Below are positions 53,655 to 64,000 of a DNA stretch of 64,000 nucleotides, one piece after another. The stretch covers positions 3,142,385 to 3,206,384 of the forward strand of contig NZ_CM001439.1 of NCBI RefSeq assembly GCF_000244955.1, read 5' to 3'. Source of the stretch: Saccharomonospora marina XMU15. Its GTDB lineage: Bacteria; Actinomycetota; Actinomycetes; Mycobacteriales; Pseudonocardiaceae. Every line of letters starts with the position of its first letter. Within the stretch, counting starts at the first letter, position 1. The position numbers and the translations under genes are program-made. The notes under the pieces were generated by a model. It did not search any database, was not told the DNA's origin, and worked only from the letters and a program-made list of their open reading frames with translations.

Positions 53655-54557
53655 GTGCCCGCCGACGACTACGCCCGCTTCCTGCCCGCCCATCACCGCG
53701 CTCGGGCGGCGGCGAGTACCCCCAACTCGACGTGGTGGGAGTGGCGTGGCCGCCGGGTCCACATCCTCCGCGCTACCAATCCCGACGCGCCGGTACGGCT
53801 GCTGGTCATCCACGGCGCCGGTGGGCATGCGGCTGCTCTCTGGCCCTTCATCGGGCTTGTGGACGACATGGCCGACGCCTTGCTTCCGGACCTGCCGCTG
53901 TACGGCGACACGATCGATCCCGACCCGGCGGGGGTGCGCTACGACGCTTGGGTTGAACTGCTGTGCGACCTTGTCTCGGTCGAACGGGCGGCCGATGCCC
54001 GTCCATTGGTGCTGTTCGGTGCGAGCATGGGCGGCATGCTGGCGTACGAGGTCGCTGCCCGCACCCGCGAGGTCGCTGCCGTGGCCGCCACCTGCTTGCT
54101 TGACCCTCGCGACCCCGACGCACTTCGCGCGGCCGCCCGGTTCAGCATCGCCGGAGGCGTCGCACCGGCGGTATTGGGTTCGATCGCACGGTTGGCGGGC
54201 AGGGTTCGACTACCGATTCGCCGGCTCGTCGACATGCGAAAGATGAGCAACCAGCCCGCACTGTCCGCATTGTGCTCGGCTGATCCGCGCGGCGGCGTGC
54301 GAGTGCCCATCGGCTTCCTGTCCAGCTTCCTGCGCTTCGCACACACACCGCCGGAGGATTTCGACGCGGCGCCGGTTCTCCTGGTTCACCCAGCCGAGGA
54401 CCGCTGGATACCGCCGGAGGTCAGCGCGCGCTTCCTCGCCCGTATCAACGGTGACACCTCGCTGGTCTTGCTGGACAACTGTGGTCACTTCCCGGCGGAG
54501 GAACCCGGGCTGACCCTGCTGATCGATGCACTGCGCTCGTTGCAGGGAGCGGCGTAG
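53655..54557 (+). CDS. Alpha/beta hydrolase
   Basis: A 300-residue alpha/beta-hydrolase-fold protein. The oxyanion region is LLVIHGAGGHAAALW, the nucleophile elbow LFGASMGGMLAYEVA, the acid HPAEDRWIPP and the catalytic His DNCGHFPAEEPG. No signal peptide. The start is GTG at 53655; GGAGGT lies 15 bases ahead, rather far, so the start is uncertain. Substrate unknown. Confidence 0.85.
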   Translation: MPADDYARFLPAHHRARAAASTPNSTWWEWRGRRVHILRATNPDAPVRLLVIHGAGGHAAALWPFIGLVDDMADALLPDLPLYGDTIDPDPAGVRYDAWVELLCDLVSVERAADARPLVLFGASMGGMLAYEVAARTREVAAVAATCLLDPRDPDALRAAARFSIAGGVAPAVLGSIARLAGRVRLPIRRLVDMRKMSNQPALSALCSADPRGGVRVPIGFLSSFLRFAHTPPEDFDAAPVLLVHPAEDRWIPPEVSARFLARINGDTSLVLLDNCGHFPAEEPGLTLLIDALRSLQGAA

Positions 54558-54586
54558 AGCCGAGGCGGGGCCCAACCGACGTTGCG

Positions 54587-54991
54587 CTACTGACCATAGA
54601 CGGCCATCAGCAACTCCGCCGGAGGTGCCACGGTAAGGCAGAACGGGTGTCCTGCCGGATCAAGCAACACGCGCCGACGCGCATCGGCTCGGTAGTCCGC
54701 CCGGGCGGCTCCCAAGGCGAGTGCAAGTTGTCCTGCCTTGTTAAGCCGCTCTGCGGCAGTCAGATCCAGCTGCACGATCGACGTTGCGAGGCCAGGTCGG
54801 ACTCTCGCAGTCCACGACTCGCTGCATGACTGAGAGGAGCCCAGGAGCCTGGACCGCTGCGCTGCTTTCGTGACTCCACGGAACTCGCCCGCCGAGCAAC
54901 TCGGAATCGAAGTTGGCCAGCTCGTCCAGTCAGCACAGTCAACCGAGAGGCCGACGAAGCGCAGTTGCCTCGAACCTGACGGACTCGACAC
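54587..54991 (-). pseudogene. VOC family gene with a frame-shifted middle
   Basis: The 134-codon frame is VOC-like only at its ends: LRFVGLSVDCADW (residues 10-22) and TSIVQLDLTAAERL to VLLDPAGHPFCLTV (residues 70-120). Between 54926 and 54785 the VOC sequence continues in another frame, reading DELANFDSELLGGRV then SAAVQAPGLLSVMQRVVDC and PTWP. One missing base near 54926 and one extra base near 54785 explain this. The frame is still open, so a protein with a scrambled centre could be made, but the original function is probably lost. Confidence 0.7.
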
Positions 54992-55055
54992 GAGGTGATC
55001 GTAGACCGCGGCCCGACCGGTGATGCCTCACCTTCGGTGACGAAGGAACAGGCCG

Positions 55056-57958
<2,903 letters not shown>

Positions 57959-57959
<1 letters not shown>

Positions 57960-59230
57960 CACACCGTTTCCTTTCGCTCCGGTTTGCCGCCGTGGCATCG
58001 CCGCCAGGTGTTGGCGCTGCCGCAGGTGCAGGGGTCGTTCCACGAGCGAGCGGCATCCGCCGCCGCGTAGCGGTCGCGCACGGCGCTCGGTTCCTCACCT
58101 CGTCGCAGTAGGTCGGCCATCACCCGCATCGGCTCGTCGATGTGCCGGAAGAACCGCTGGTAGCCGGCGCAGAGGTAGTGCAGTCCCGGCTCGCCGTCGG
58201 GTGTGGTGAGGAACCGGTCCTTGGGGCAGCCGCCGTTGCACGCGAAGCGGACATCACACCGGCGGCAGTAGTCGGGAAGCGAGTCCGCCTTGGCCTGGCC
58301 GAAGGCACGCTGCCGCGGTGAGGTGACCAGTTCCAGCAGCGTGCGGCCCTGCGCGATGTTGCCGAGCAGGTGTTGCCGCTCGACGTAGTGGTCGCAGGAG
58401 TAGACGTCGCCGTTGTGTTCCAGCGCCAGCGCCGTGCCGCAGGTGCGGGCGTGCACGCACATGCCGACCTGGTCCATGCCCAGCCAGTGCGCCAGTGCGG
58501 TGTCGAAAACCTGGACGAACACGTTGCCGACGTCGTGGCGCACCCACTCCTCGAACGCCTCCACGAGGAACTGGCCGTACTGCCGCGCGCCCACCGAGCG
58601 GGGGCCGGCCACGTCGGGCGCGGCCTCGCGTTCCACCACGGGAATGAACTGGACGAAGCGCGCGCCGAGTTGGTCACGCAGGAAGGTGTAGACCTCGCGG
58701 CCGTGGTCACCGTTGGCGGCGTTGACCGTGGTCAACGCGTTCCAGTCGACGTGGTGCTCACGCAGCACGTCGAGACCGCGCATCACCCGGTCGAAGGTTG
58801 GTCTGCCGCCCTTGTCGACCCGGTAGTAGTCGTGCATCGCCCGGGGCCCGTCGACCGAAAGGCCCACCAGGAAGCCGTGCTCGCGCAGGAACTCACCCCA
58901 CTCGCCGTCCAGCAGGGTTCCGTTCGTCTGCAGCGTGTTGAGCACCCGTTGCCCGGGGCGGCGCAGCTTCTCCTCGAGTTCGATCGTGCGACGGAAGAAC
59001 TCCAGACCCATCATGGTCGGCTCGCCACCCTGGAACGCGACCACCACCTCGTCGGCGTCGGCGTGGGCGGCGAGCAACTGGTCGAGGTAGGCCTCGTGCA
59101 CGTGCGGTTCCATCCGGAAGCCGCTGCCGGGGTAGAGCTGCTCCTTGGACAGGAAGAAGCAGTAATCGCAGTCCAGGTTGCAGATCGCCCCGGTGGGCTT
59201 GGCCATGATGTGGAACGCGGTGGCAGCCAT
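57959..59230 (-). CDS. Radical SAM sulfatase maturase (anSME-like)
   Basis: A 423-residue radical SAM/SPASM enzyme that should oxidise the active-site Cys of the adjacent sulfatase to formylglycine. The SAM cluster is CNLDCDYC (C17, C21, C24), GGEPTMMG follows, and SPASM cysteines occur in TCGTAL, YSCDHY, YCRRCDVRFACNGGC. The C-terminus adds a SEC-C-like zinc motif (DPCTCGSANTWRRCHGG), not part of the usual maturase. It is first in the operon and coupled to the sulfatase (TGATG). Confidence 0.9.
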
Positions 59231-59420
59231 AGACTCCCCATCGTTTCGCCGGCTGCCCGCCTGTGCCTTCCCCCGCGGAGGGCGAAGCCACAGCAGTCAC
59301 CTGATCGGCACCGACCCGAACGTGCGAAACCGTTGCCGTGGGAACCGCGAGGCGAGGTCCACGGCAAGACATCACTTCGAACCGGCAGGCGAGGTGTTCG
59401 CCTCCCGCTACGATCCACTC

Positions 59421-59987
59421 GTGGACCTGTTCAGCGTGGACATCCTGCACATCGAACATCCGGGTGGGTTCCGCAACGCGCTGTGGCGCACGACCTACCG
59501 GGTTGACGTGTACGACGACCACGGCGAAGCGCTGGCCACCGTGCGCGAGCGGCAGCAACCGGGAGCGCTGAAGCTCGGCCGCGCCACCGGGTTCTCCGGG
59601 CACCTGCCGTTCGACCTGCGAGTGACCGGACCCGACGGCCGCGACCTGCTCGGCATTCGCAAGGGTTTCTCAGGACGCCGCGCCAGGGTCGACGTCACCG
59701 ATCCGGCCGGGCCGCTCGTCGGCTCGTTGGTCCGGCAAGGCCTCCGCGACATCGCCGTCAACGATCAGCAGGGGCGATCACACGGCAACCTCAGCGACAT
59801 CGCGGCGTTCCAGTTCGGTGCGCTCGCCAGGCGGGACGGCCGCAAAGTGCGCAGAGACCTCCTGCGGATGCCTCCCGAACTCGGCTCGCCCGTACGGGAG
59901 CTGGTGATCGGCGCGGCCTTGGCGTTCGACATCGTGCACGGCAAAGGCACCACCAAGCCCTCCGGTTGGTCGTGGCCCGCGGGCTGA
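59421..59987 (+). CDS. LURP-one/tubby-like (scramblase-fold) protein
   Basis: A 188-residue protein resembling the LURP-one-related/scramblase-like beta-barrel family (LWRTTYRVDVYDDHGEALAT, FDLRVTGPDGRDLLGIRKGF, a pattern of short beta strands and a final hydrophobic helix LVIGAALAFDIV). The role is unknown in bacteria. The start is uncertain: GTG at 59421 is chosen, with GTG at 59394 as an alternative. It converges with the EspC/WXG operon, 11 bp between. Confidence 0.65.
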   Translation: MDLFSVDILHIEHPGGFRNALWRTTYRVDVYDDHGEALATVRERQQPGALKLGRATGFSGHLPFDLRVTGPDGRDLLGIRKGFSGRRARVDVTDPAGPLVGSLVRQGLRDIAVNDQQGRSHGNLSDIAAFQFGALARRDGRKVRRDLLRMPPELGSPVRELVIGAALAFDIVHGKGTTKPSGWSWPAG

Positions 59988-59998
59988 CAGGACGGACC

Positions 59999-60412
59999 TC
60001 ACCAGCCACTGCGCATGACGGAACCCCCACCCTCCTCCTCGTCACCGGTGTCAGCACCGATGATCTCGTCCGGGTCGTGGCCCTCGCGGATCTCCTGGTG
60101 CGCACGCGCCAGGTCGGGCAGCGAGGCCGCCATGGCGGCCTTGACCCCCTCGTCGTCGAGCGCGCGCCCCGAGGCGACGTCGTCCCAGGAAAGCTCGCCC
60201 TCCTTGATCCGGGCCACCAGTTCCTTCAGCTCGCGCGGGGCGCGGGGGCTCTCCGCGTGCCGCTCGATGGCGGCCAGGTCCTGCTCGGACAGACCGGAGG
60301 AACGGGTCTGCAACTGGTTCGCCTGGGAAACTGCCTGGTCCACACCTGTCAGCCGGGCGTCCACCTCGGCGACCAGCTCGGCCAGCCTGGCCTGATCGTA
60401 GGGAAAGGTCAC
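59999..60412 (-). CDS. Hypothetical protein, third gene of the EspC/WXG operon
   Basis: A 137-residue, mostly helical and acidic protein, starting with a predicted coiled-coil (ARLAELVAEVDARLTGVDQA) and ending in an acidic, Gly-rich tail. No family recognised. Its GTG overlaps the stop of the WXG-like gene (GTGA), so it is co-translated with it and may be a chaperone or partner of the putative secreted proteins. Confidence 0.72.
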   Translation of the reverse strand: MTFPYDQARLAELVAEVDARLTGVDQAVSQANQLQTRSSGLSEQDLAAIERHAESPRAPRELKELVARIKEGELSWDDVASGRALDDEGVKAAMAASLPDLARAHQEIREGHDPDEIIGADTGDEEEGGGSVMRSGW

Positions 60413-61287
60413 TGTGCACCTCCGGTTTCGCCGGGCGGCGGCGTGCTCGGTGTCGTGGAATAGCGGCCACCAGCGGCGTTGGCGCTCTTGTTCAGACCAT
60501 ATCCGCCGAACGCCGCGCCGATGGCGCCCGACTTGGCCGCCTTGGCGCCGTCGGCGTACTTCTCCTGGCCTTCCTGGTAGGAGTCGAGTACGTCCAGCGC
60601 GTCGTTGACGTCGCGGATGTCCTTGATCTTCATCAGCGCGGTGCCCATTGCCACGATGCCGTCCACCATGCCCTGCACGCCCTCGATGAGGGTCTGGATG
60701 GAAATGATGATCTTGCGGATGGCGTCGACGATCTGGACGGCGTCGTAGACCATCCACACCGCCCTGCCCCAACCGACGACGGGTATCCACGCCGTCATCG
60801 CCGCTTCCATGAGCTTGGTGACCAGCTTGTCGAGCAGCATGAGCGCCACGCTGGTCGCGGTGCGGCAGGTGTTGGCCATGCTCTTGAACTTGTCGCCGAT
60901 GATGCGGGCGACCTGCGAGTCGGCTTCCACGGCAACGGCCCACATGGTGTCCATCCGGCGCGCGAAGCTGTCCGCGGCATCGCCCTGCCAGTAGTCGCCG
61001 AGTTGGTCGACACCGGCGTCGAGGTTGCGCCGCACCGAGTCCAGCGCCTTGGACACCTGATTCCACGCGTGCGCGTTGCCGTCGATCTTTTCGAAGTCGC
61101 CGAGCAGCGGGTTGATCAGCGACTCGACCAGGTTCTCGCCGGTGACCTTCTCGTAGATCCAGTTGACTCCCTGGATCTTCCAGCCTGCCTTTTCGATGAG
61201 TTCCTTGGTGCTCTGCCTGCCCGGGCGGTCCTCCGCTTCCGCGGCGAGCGCGGCGGCCGGGTCCTCGACGTCGGCGTAGGTGGTCAC
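60409..61287 (-). CDS. WXG100-like type VII secretion-associated protein
   Basis: A 292-residue protein. The central helical hairpin carries a W-x-G turn (LGDYWQGDAADSFARRMD), typical of WXG100/LXG-like proteins. A hydrophobic helical region follows (residues 170-240) and a Gly/Pro/Ser-rich tail. It is probably a substrate or structural partner of a type VII secretion system encoded elsewhere; no EccC or EccD gene lies in the window. It overlaps both operon neighbours by 4 bp. Confidence 0.78.
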   Translation of the reverse strand: MTTYADVEDPAAALAAEAEDRPGRQSTKELIEKAGWKIQGVNWIYEKVTGENLVESLINPLLGDFEKIDGNAHAWNQVSKALDSVRRNLDAGVDQLGDYWQGDAADSFARRMDTMWAVAVEADSQVARIIGDKFKSMANTCRTATSVALMLLDKLVTKLMEAAMTAWIPVVGWGRAVWMVYDAVQIVDAIRKIIISIQTLIEGVQGMVDGIVAMGTALMKIKDIRDVNDALDVLDSYQEGQEKYADGAKAAKSGAIGAAFGGYGLNKSANAAGGRYSTTPSTPPPGETGGAQ

Positions 61288-61637
61288 CGGCCACCTCCCG
61301 ACACCGGGGCACCGGGCACCGTGTTGATCCCCTGCTCGAGCAGGTCGAGTGTCTCGACGACGCCCTTGTCCCGTTTGACGTAGGCGTCCGCGGCCTTCGC
61401 CAGGCCCGCCGCATCCTTCAACATCATCTGGTTCGCGAAGTCGAGAGTGCGGCCGTACAGGTCCGCGACACCGTCCACCACAGGTACGAGCAGCGACAGC
61501 AGGCCGGTGAACCCGGACGTGTCGCCCCCCTTGGAGATCGCGTGGTCCTTGATGGTCAGGAAATGGCCCGCGTTGCGCTTCATCAGCTCGCCGTACCCGT
61601 CGAGCTCCGCGGGCTCGACCTTGAAGCCCCCAGCCAC
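61284..61637 (-). CDS. EspC-like (DUF2580) type VII secretion protein
   Basis: A 117-residue helical protein matching the ESX-1-type EspC/DUF2580 pattern (FKVEPAELDGYGELMKRNAG and AADAYVKRDKGVVETLDLL). First gene of a three-gene, fully overlapping operon with the WXG-like protein. The two probably form a heterodimeric secreted pair. Confidence 0.78.
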   Translation of the reverse strand: MAGGFKVEPAELDGYGELMKRNAGHFLTIKDHAISKGGDTSGFTGLLSLLVPVVDGVADLYGRTLDFANQMMLKDAAGLAKAADAYVKRDKGVVETLDLLEQGINTVPGAPVSGGGR

Positions 61638-61782
61638 GTGTCCACCTTTCGTCCGTTCCGGAAATGGTGGTGTGACGTTACCCGCGAGCCACGAGTTCCA
61701 GGTGACTTCTCAACACCTGCGAGCCGCCTGCCGGTTCGCTCGGCGGGTAGCGAGCACCGAGTGCGACGTTAGGGTCTTCGGT

Positions 61783-62511
61783 GTGGGACTGTTCGCGGTA
61801 CAGCGGGAGTTCAGCGCCTACGGCCCCTCACACTGGCTGGCACTGCTGGTGTTCGGCGTGGGAGCGGCACTGGTGGTCCGGGTTGGTCGTGGGCATCGCA
61901 GCCAGGCGCGGGCTGCGCTGCGCTTCAGTCGTGCTTTCGCGGTGACGATCCTTGCCCTCAGTCTTGCGAGACTGATCCACTCGCTGCTCCCGCCGAGCCT
62001 CCAGAACTCCGTTCCGCTGCACATTTCCGACCTCGTGCCCCTGGCCACCGCCTACGCTCTGTACTCGCGCAGCCGGTGGGCCTACGCGCTGACCTACTAC
62101 TGGGGACTCGTGCTCAGCACCCAGGCACTGGCCACACCGGCTTTGACCGGTCCGGACTTCCCCCACTTCAATTTCCTGTTCTTCTGGGGAAGCCACCTAC
62201 TGGTCGTCTGGGCCGCCGTCTACCTCACCTGGGGTCTCGGTATGCGCGTCGGATGGCGTAGCTACCGCATCACGGTCGCGATTACGGCGGGCTGGGCGGC
62301 GGCGACCATGAGCTTCAACGCCGTGGCGGGCACCAACTACGGCTTTCTCAATCGCAAACCCGAGACGGTCTCGGTGCTAGATCTGCTCGGCCCGTGGCCG
62401 TGGTACCTGCTGGCGCTCGCCGCCGTGCTGCTGGTGGTGTGGGCTTTGCTGACCTGGCCCTGGGTCCGGCACCGCAGGGGTGTCGGTGACTCGGGACGCC
62501 GGACTAACTGA
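61783..62511 (+). CDS. TIGR02206/YwaF family membrane protein
   Basis: A 242-residue polytopic membrane protein with about seven helices, of the YwaF type (FSAYGPSHWLALLVFGVG, LPLHISDLVPLATAYALYSR-like central region, TNYGFLNRKPETVSVLDLLG, GPWPWYLLALAAVLLV). The function is unknown. GTG at 61783 is chosen; the frame is open further upstream without family-like sequence. Confidence 0.8.
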   Translation: MGLFAVQREFSAYGPSHWLALLVFGVGAALVVRVGRGHRSQARAALRFSRAFAVTILALSLARLIHSLLPPSLQNSVPLHISDLVPLATAYALYSRSRWAYALTYYWGLVLSTQALATPALTGPDFPHFNFLFFWGSHLLVVWAAVYLTWGLGMRVGWRSYRITVAITAGWAAATMSFNAVAGTNYGFLNRKPETVSVLDLLGPWPWYLLALAAVLLVVWALLTWPWVRHRRGVGDSGRRTN

Positions 62512-62644
62512 CGCCGTGGTCGGCTGAGGGAATCGACGAATCCGGGCCCGAATTCACCCATACAGGGAGTATCTCGCAGGAGGACAGCGCTTCTCGGCTT
62601 CGGCTGCGACTATCGATGGCCGAACTGGGGAGGACGAACAAGTC

Positions 62645-63301
62645 ATGGCCTCGAAATACCAGCCGCGCGACCGCAACGGCCGATTCGCCTCGAAAACGGG
62701 GGTGGCCGCGGTCGCCACGGCCGGCCTCGTCGCCTTCGGCGCGACCACGGGTGGCACCGGTGGGCCCGCCGGTTCGCTGGGCAGCGGCACGAGCTCGAGC
62801 GTGGGCAAGAATCTCTCGGCGCGCAAGGCCGACAGCCAGAAATCAGCGCGCGCCGGGCGAGCTGACGAGGCATGGAACCGGCTGGGCATGCGCACGCTGA
62901 GGAAAGCGGCCCGGCACCACACCGAATGCGTCAGCCGGTCGTTCGGCGAGGTGCGGCAGTACCTCGCCCGCACCCGCTGCACGTCCTTGCGTCGCGCGCT
63001 GTTCACCATCGGCGACGGCGAGGATTCGGTGGTGGTATCGGTGGCGTGGGTGAGCTTTCGCACTCGGGGGCAGGCCGCCCGACTCCGGGACCTCATCGAC
63101 GTGCACGGCACCGGCGACATCGAGCCACTGGGTGGCGAGTTCGTCGGCGCGGCAGGTATCCGGTTCAGCGGACACAACTACGACTCCAGACTGAACCGGA
63201 CGGTACTCACCGTCGCCGAAACCGAGACACTGTCCGGAGAGTTCAGCGCGGAAGACCTCGACACGGTGGCCGAGGTAGCCGCGCTGTTGCCACGACCGTG
63301 A
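62645..63301 (+). CDS. Hypothetical protein
   Basis: A 218-residue protein I do not recognise. It opens with a basic segment (YQPRDRNGRFASKTG) and a short Ala/Gly/Thr-rich hydrophobic stretch, continues with a charged region and ends in an alternating beta/alpha domain (residues 90-218) with two Cys (TECVSR, RTRCTS). There is no strong ribosome site before the ATG. It stands alone. Confidence 0.6.
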   Translation: MASKYQPRDRNGRFASKTGVAAVATAGLVAFGATTGGTGGPAGSLGSGTSSSVGKNLSARKADSQKSARAGRADEAWNRLGMRTLRKAARHHTECVSRSFGEVRQYLARTRCTSLRRALFTIGDGEDSVVVSVAWVSFRTRGQAARLRDLIDVHGTGDIEPLGGEFVGAAGIRFSGHNYDSRLNRTVLTVAETETLSGEFSAEDLDTVAEVAALLPRP

Positions 63302-63407
63302 GCCGCGTGCCGCCGGTGGACCACGACGACCGTCGGCGGCGCCACCACTCGCCCATGTCGCGAAATGTTTCCCCTCGCAGGCCACCAGTTGAGCTGCTCG
63401 CGGATTG

Positions 63408-63818
63408 TCAAACGCCGATGACGGTGACCAGTTTCTCCAGCCCCGCGAAATCGGAGGGGTTACGGGTGAGAAGAGGCCAGCCGTGAGCACCTGCGATCGC
63501 GGCGATTTGCAGGTCGGCGAGGCGACGGCGTGGTTGGCGGCCTGCAGCACGAATGCGTCCATAGAGCTGCCCGTAGAACCGAGCGGCCTCGGCGTCGAAC
63601 GGCAGCGGAACGAAGCTGCTTTCGACCCACTGCAGTCGACGCAGTCGGACCCCTTGTTCGTCCGCGGTCTTGGCCGCGACCACCCCGGCAGAGAGTTCGG
63701 CCAGGGTGATCGCACTCAGGTACAAGGCACCGTCCGGCAAAGAATTCGGATCGAGTCCGTCACCGAGGTCGATGACGACATTGGTGTCCAACAGGGCCGG
63801 CGAGAGCGGCTCATTCAT
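63408..63818 (-). CDS. PIN-domain ribonuclease toxin (VapC family)
   Basis: A 136-residue PIN-domain protein. The acidic catalytic residues are in LLDTNVVID, LAELSAGV and RLADLQIAAIA, with the closing LLTRNPSDFAGL. VapC toxins cleave RNA, often tRNA, when the antitoxin is degraded. ATG at 63818 is chosen; it overlaps the antitoxin's 3' end by 8 bp. The frame has a TTG one codon upstream. Confidence 0.88.
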   Translation of the reverse strand: MNEPLSPALLDTNVVIDLGDGLDPNSLPDGALYLSAITLAELSAGVVAAKTADEQGVRLRRLQWVESSFVPLPFDAEAARFYGQLYGRIRAAGRQPRRRLADLQIAAIAGAHGWPLLTRNPSDFAGLEKLVTVIGV

Positions 63819-64000
63819 CAAAGGTCACGTCGCTGTCGACCAAGGCATCGATGTCAGCCCGCAGCCGTGCCGCATCCACCACGGGCAGATTGGCTACGGC
63901 TTCCGCGATCTCGGCTCGTGTCTGGTACTGGCGCCGCTGGACGGGGATCACCTCAGCGGTGGGTGTGTTGCCCCTGACGACCGTGAAGCGTTCTCCACGC
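63811..64000 (-). CDS. Antitoxin (Phd/VapB type), C-terminal part
   Basis: The leftward frame entering from the window edge reads RFTVVRGNTPTAEVIPV then RAEIAEAVANLPVVDAARL and ends VDSDVTFDE with TGA at 63811-63813. This matches the DNA-binding tail and toxin-binding region of Phd/YefM-like antitoxins. It overlaps the VapC gene by 8 bp, the usual coupling of these pairs. The N-terminus lies outside the window. Confidence 0.8.
   Translation of the reverse strand, partial: RGERFTVVRGNTPTAEVIPVQRRQYQTRAEIAEAVANLPVVDAARLRADIDALVDSDVTFDE

Noticed and set aside
63309-63340. GCCGCCG/CGGCGGC inverted repeat after the hypothetical gene
   Set aside because: Only 7 bp with an 18-nt loop in very GC-rich DNA; too weak to call a terminator.

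Overview
The window is a high-GC actinobacterial chromosome segment. It probably comes from the Pseudonocardiaceae (an Amycolatopsis, Saccharomonospora or Prauserella type organism). The signs are very strong G/C third-position bias, many GTG/TTG starts, 4-bp ATGA/GTGA coupled genes, an IniB protein beside an IniR-like regulator, a mycofactocin-type SDR, EspC/WXG-like proteins, a DUF3040 protein and a wealth of TetR/AraC/LuxR regulators. No rRNA, tRNA, insertion sequence, prophage or CRISPR array was seen.

Layout: 0.3-3.2 kb, glycine-betaine ABC transporter (minus strand). 4-6 kb, a beta-carbonic anhydrase converging with a class F sortase/DUF4397 pair. 6.4-9.8 kb, an MBL hydrolase divergent from a flavin monooxygenase plus serine hydrolase pair. 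9.8-13.7 kb, two coupled FAD oxidoreductases under a divergent TetR with a visible operator. 13.8-16.4 kb, MmcQ-like, MetE-like, VOC and DinB genes. 16.5-19.3 kb, an RNA-repair module (PCMT-like, small helical protein, archease, RtcB). 19.3-23.4 kb, nicotinate phosphoribosyltransferase, a hydrolase-OsmC fusion and a disulfide oxidoreductase. 23.6-25.7 kb, a P450 with divergent TetR and twin operators.

25.8-34.5 kb is the most distinctive region. A PaaX-family regulator diverges from a seven-gene, mostly translationally coupled operon. It encodes an amino-acid-type ABC transporter (three genes), a CapA-like phosphoesterase, a class III CoA-transferase and two 2-hydroxyacyl-CoA dehydratase-family subunits. 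The arrangement recalls the anaerobic FldABC system, but no activator gene is present and most cluster-ligand cysteines appear lost.

34.5-45 kb holds accessory genes: DUF3040, LysE with AraC, a beta-hydroxyacid dehydrogenase, a GlxA-like regulator, a PIG-V-like membrane enzyme, SDR plus TetR, an OafA-like acyltransferase and a LexA-like repressor with an SOS-box-like site. 45-49 kb is the iniR/iniB pair, with iniR broken by an in-frame stop. 49-54.6 kb holds a PhoX-like protein, a branched-chain leader peptide with a hairpin ahead of a small ACT-like protein, a glycosyltransferase with a DMT transporter, and a hydrolase. 54.6-64 kb holds a frame-shifted VOC gene, a maturase-sulfatase operon, an EspC/WXG operon, membrane and orphan proteins, and a VapBC-type toxin-antitoxin pair running off the edge.

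Two scales of non-coding structure stand out. Three intergenic arrays of exactly 21-bp repeat units (25.75, 34.56 and 36.79 kb) share the same unit order. Several strong dyads lie in promoters next to TetR, PaaX, LexA or IniR-type regulators.
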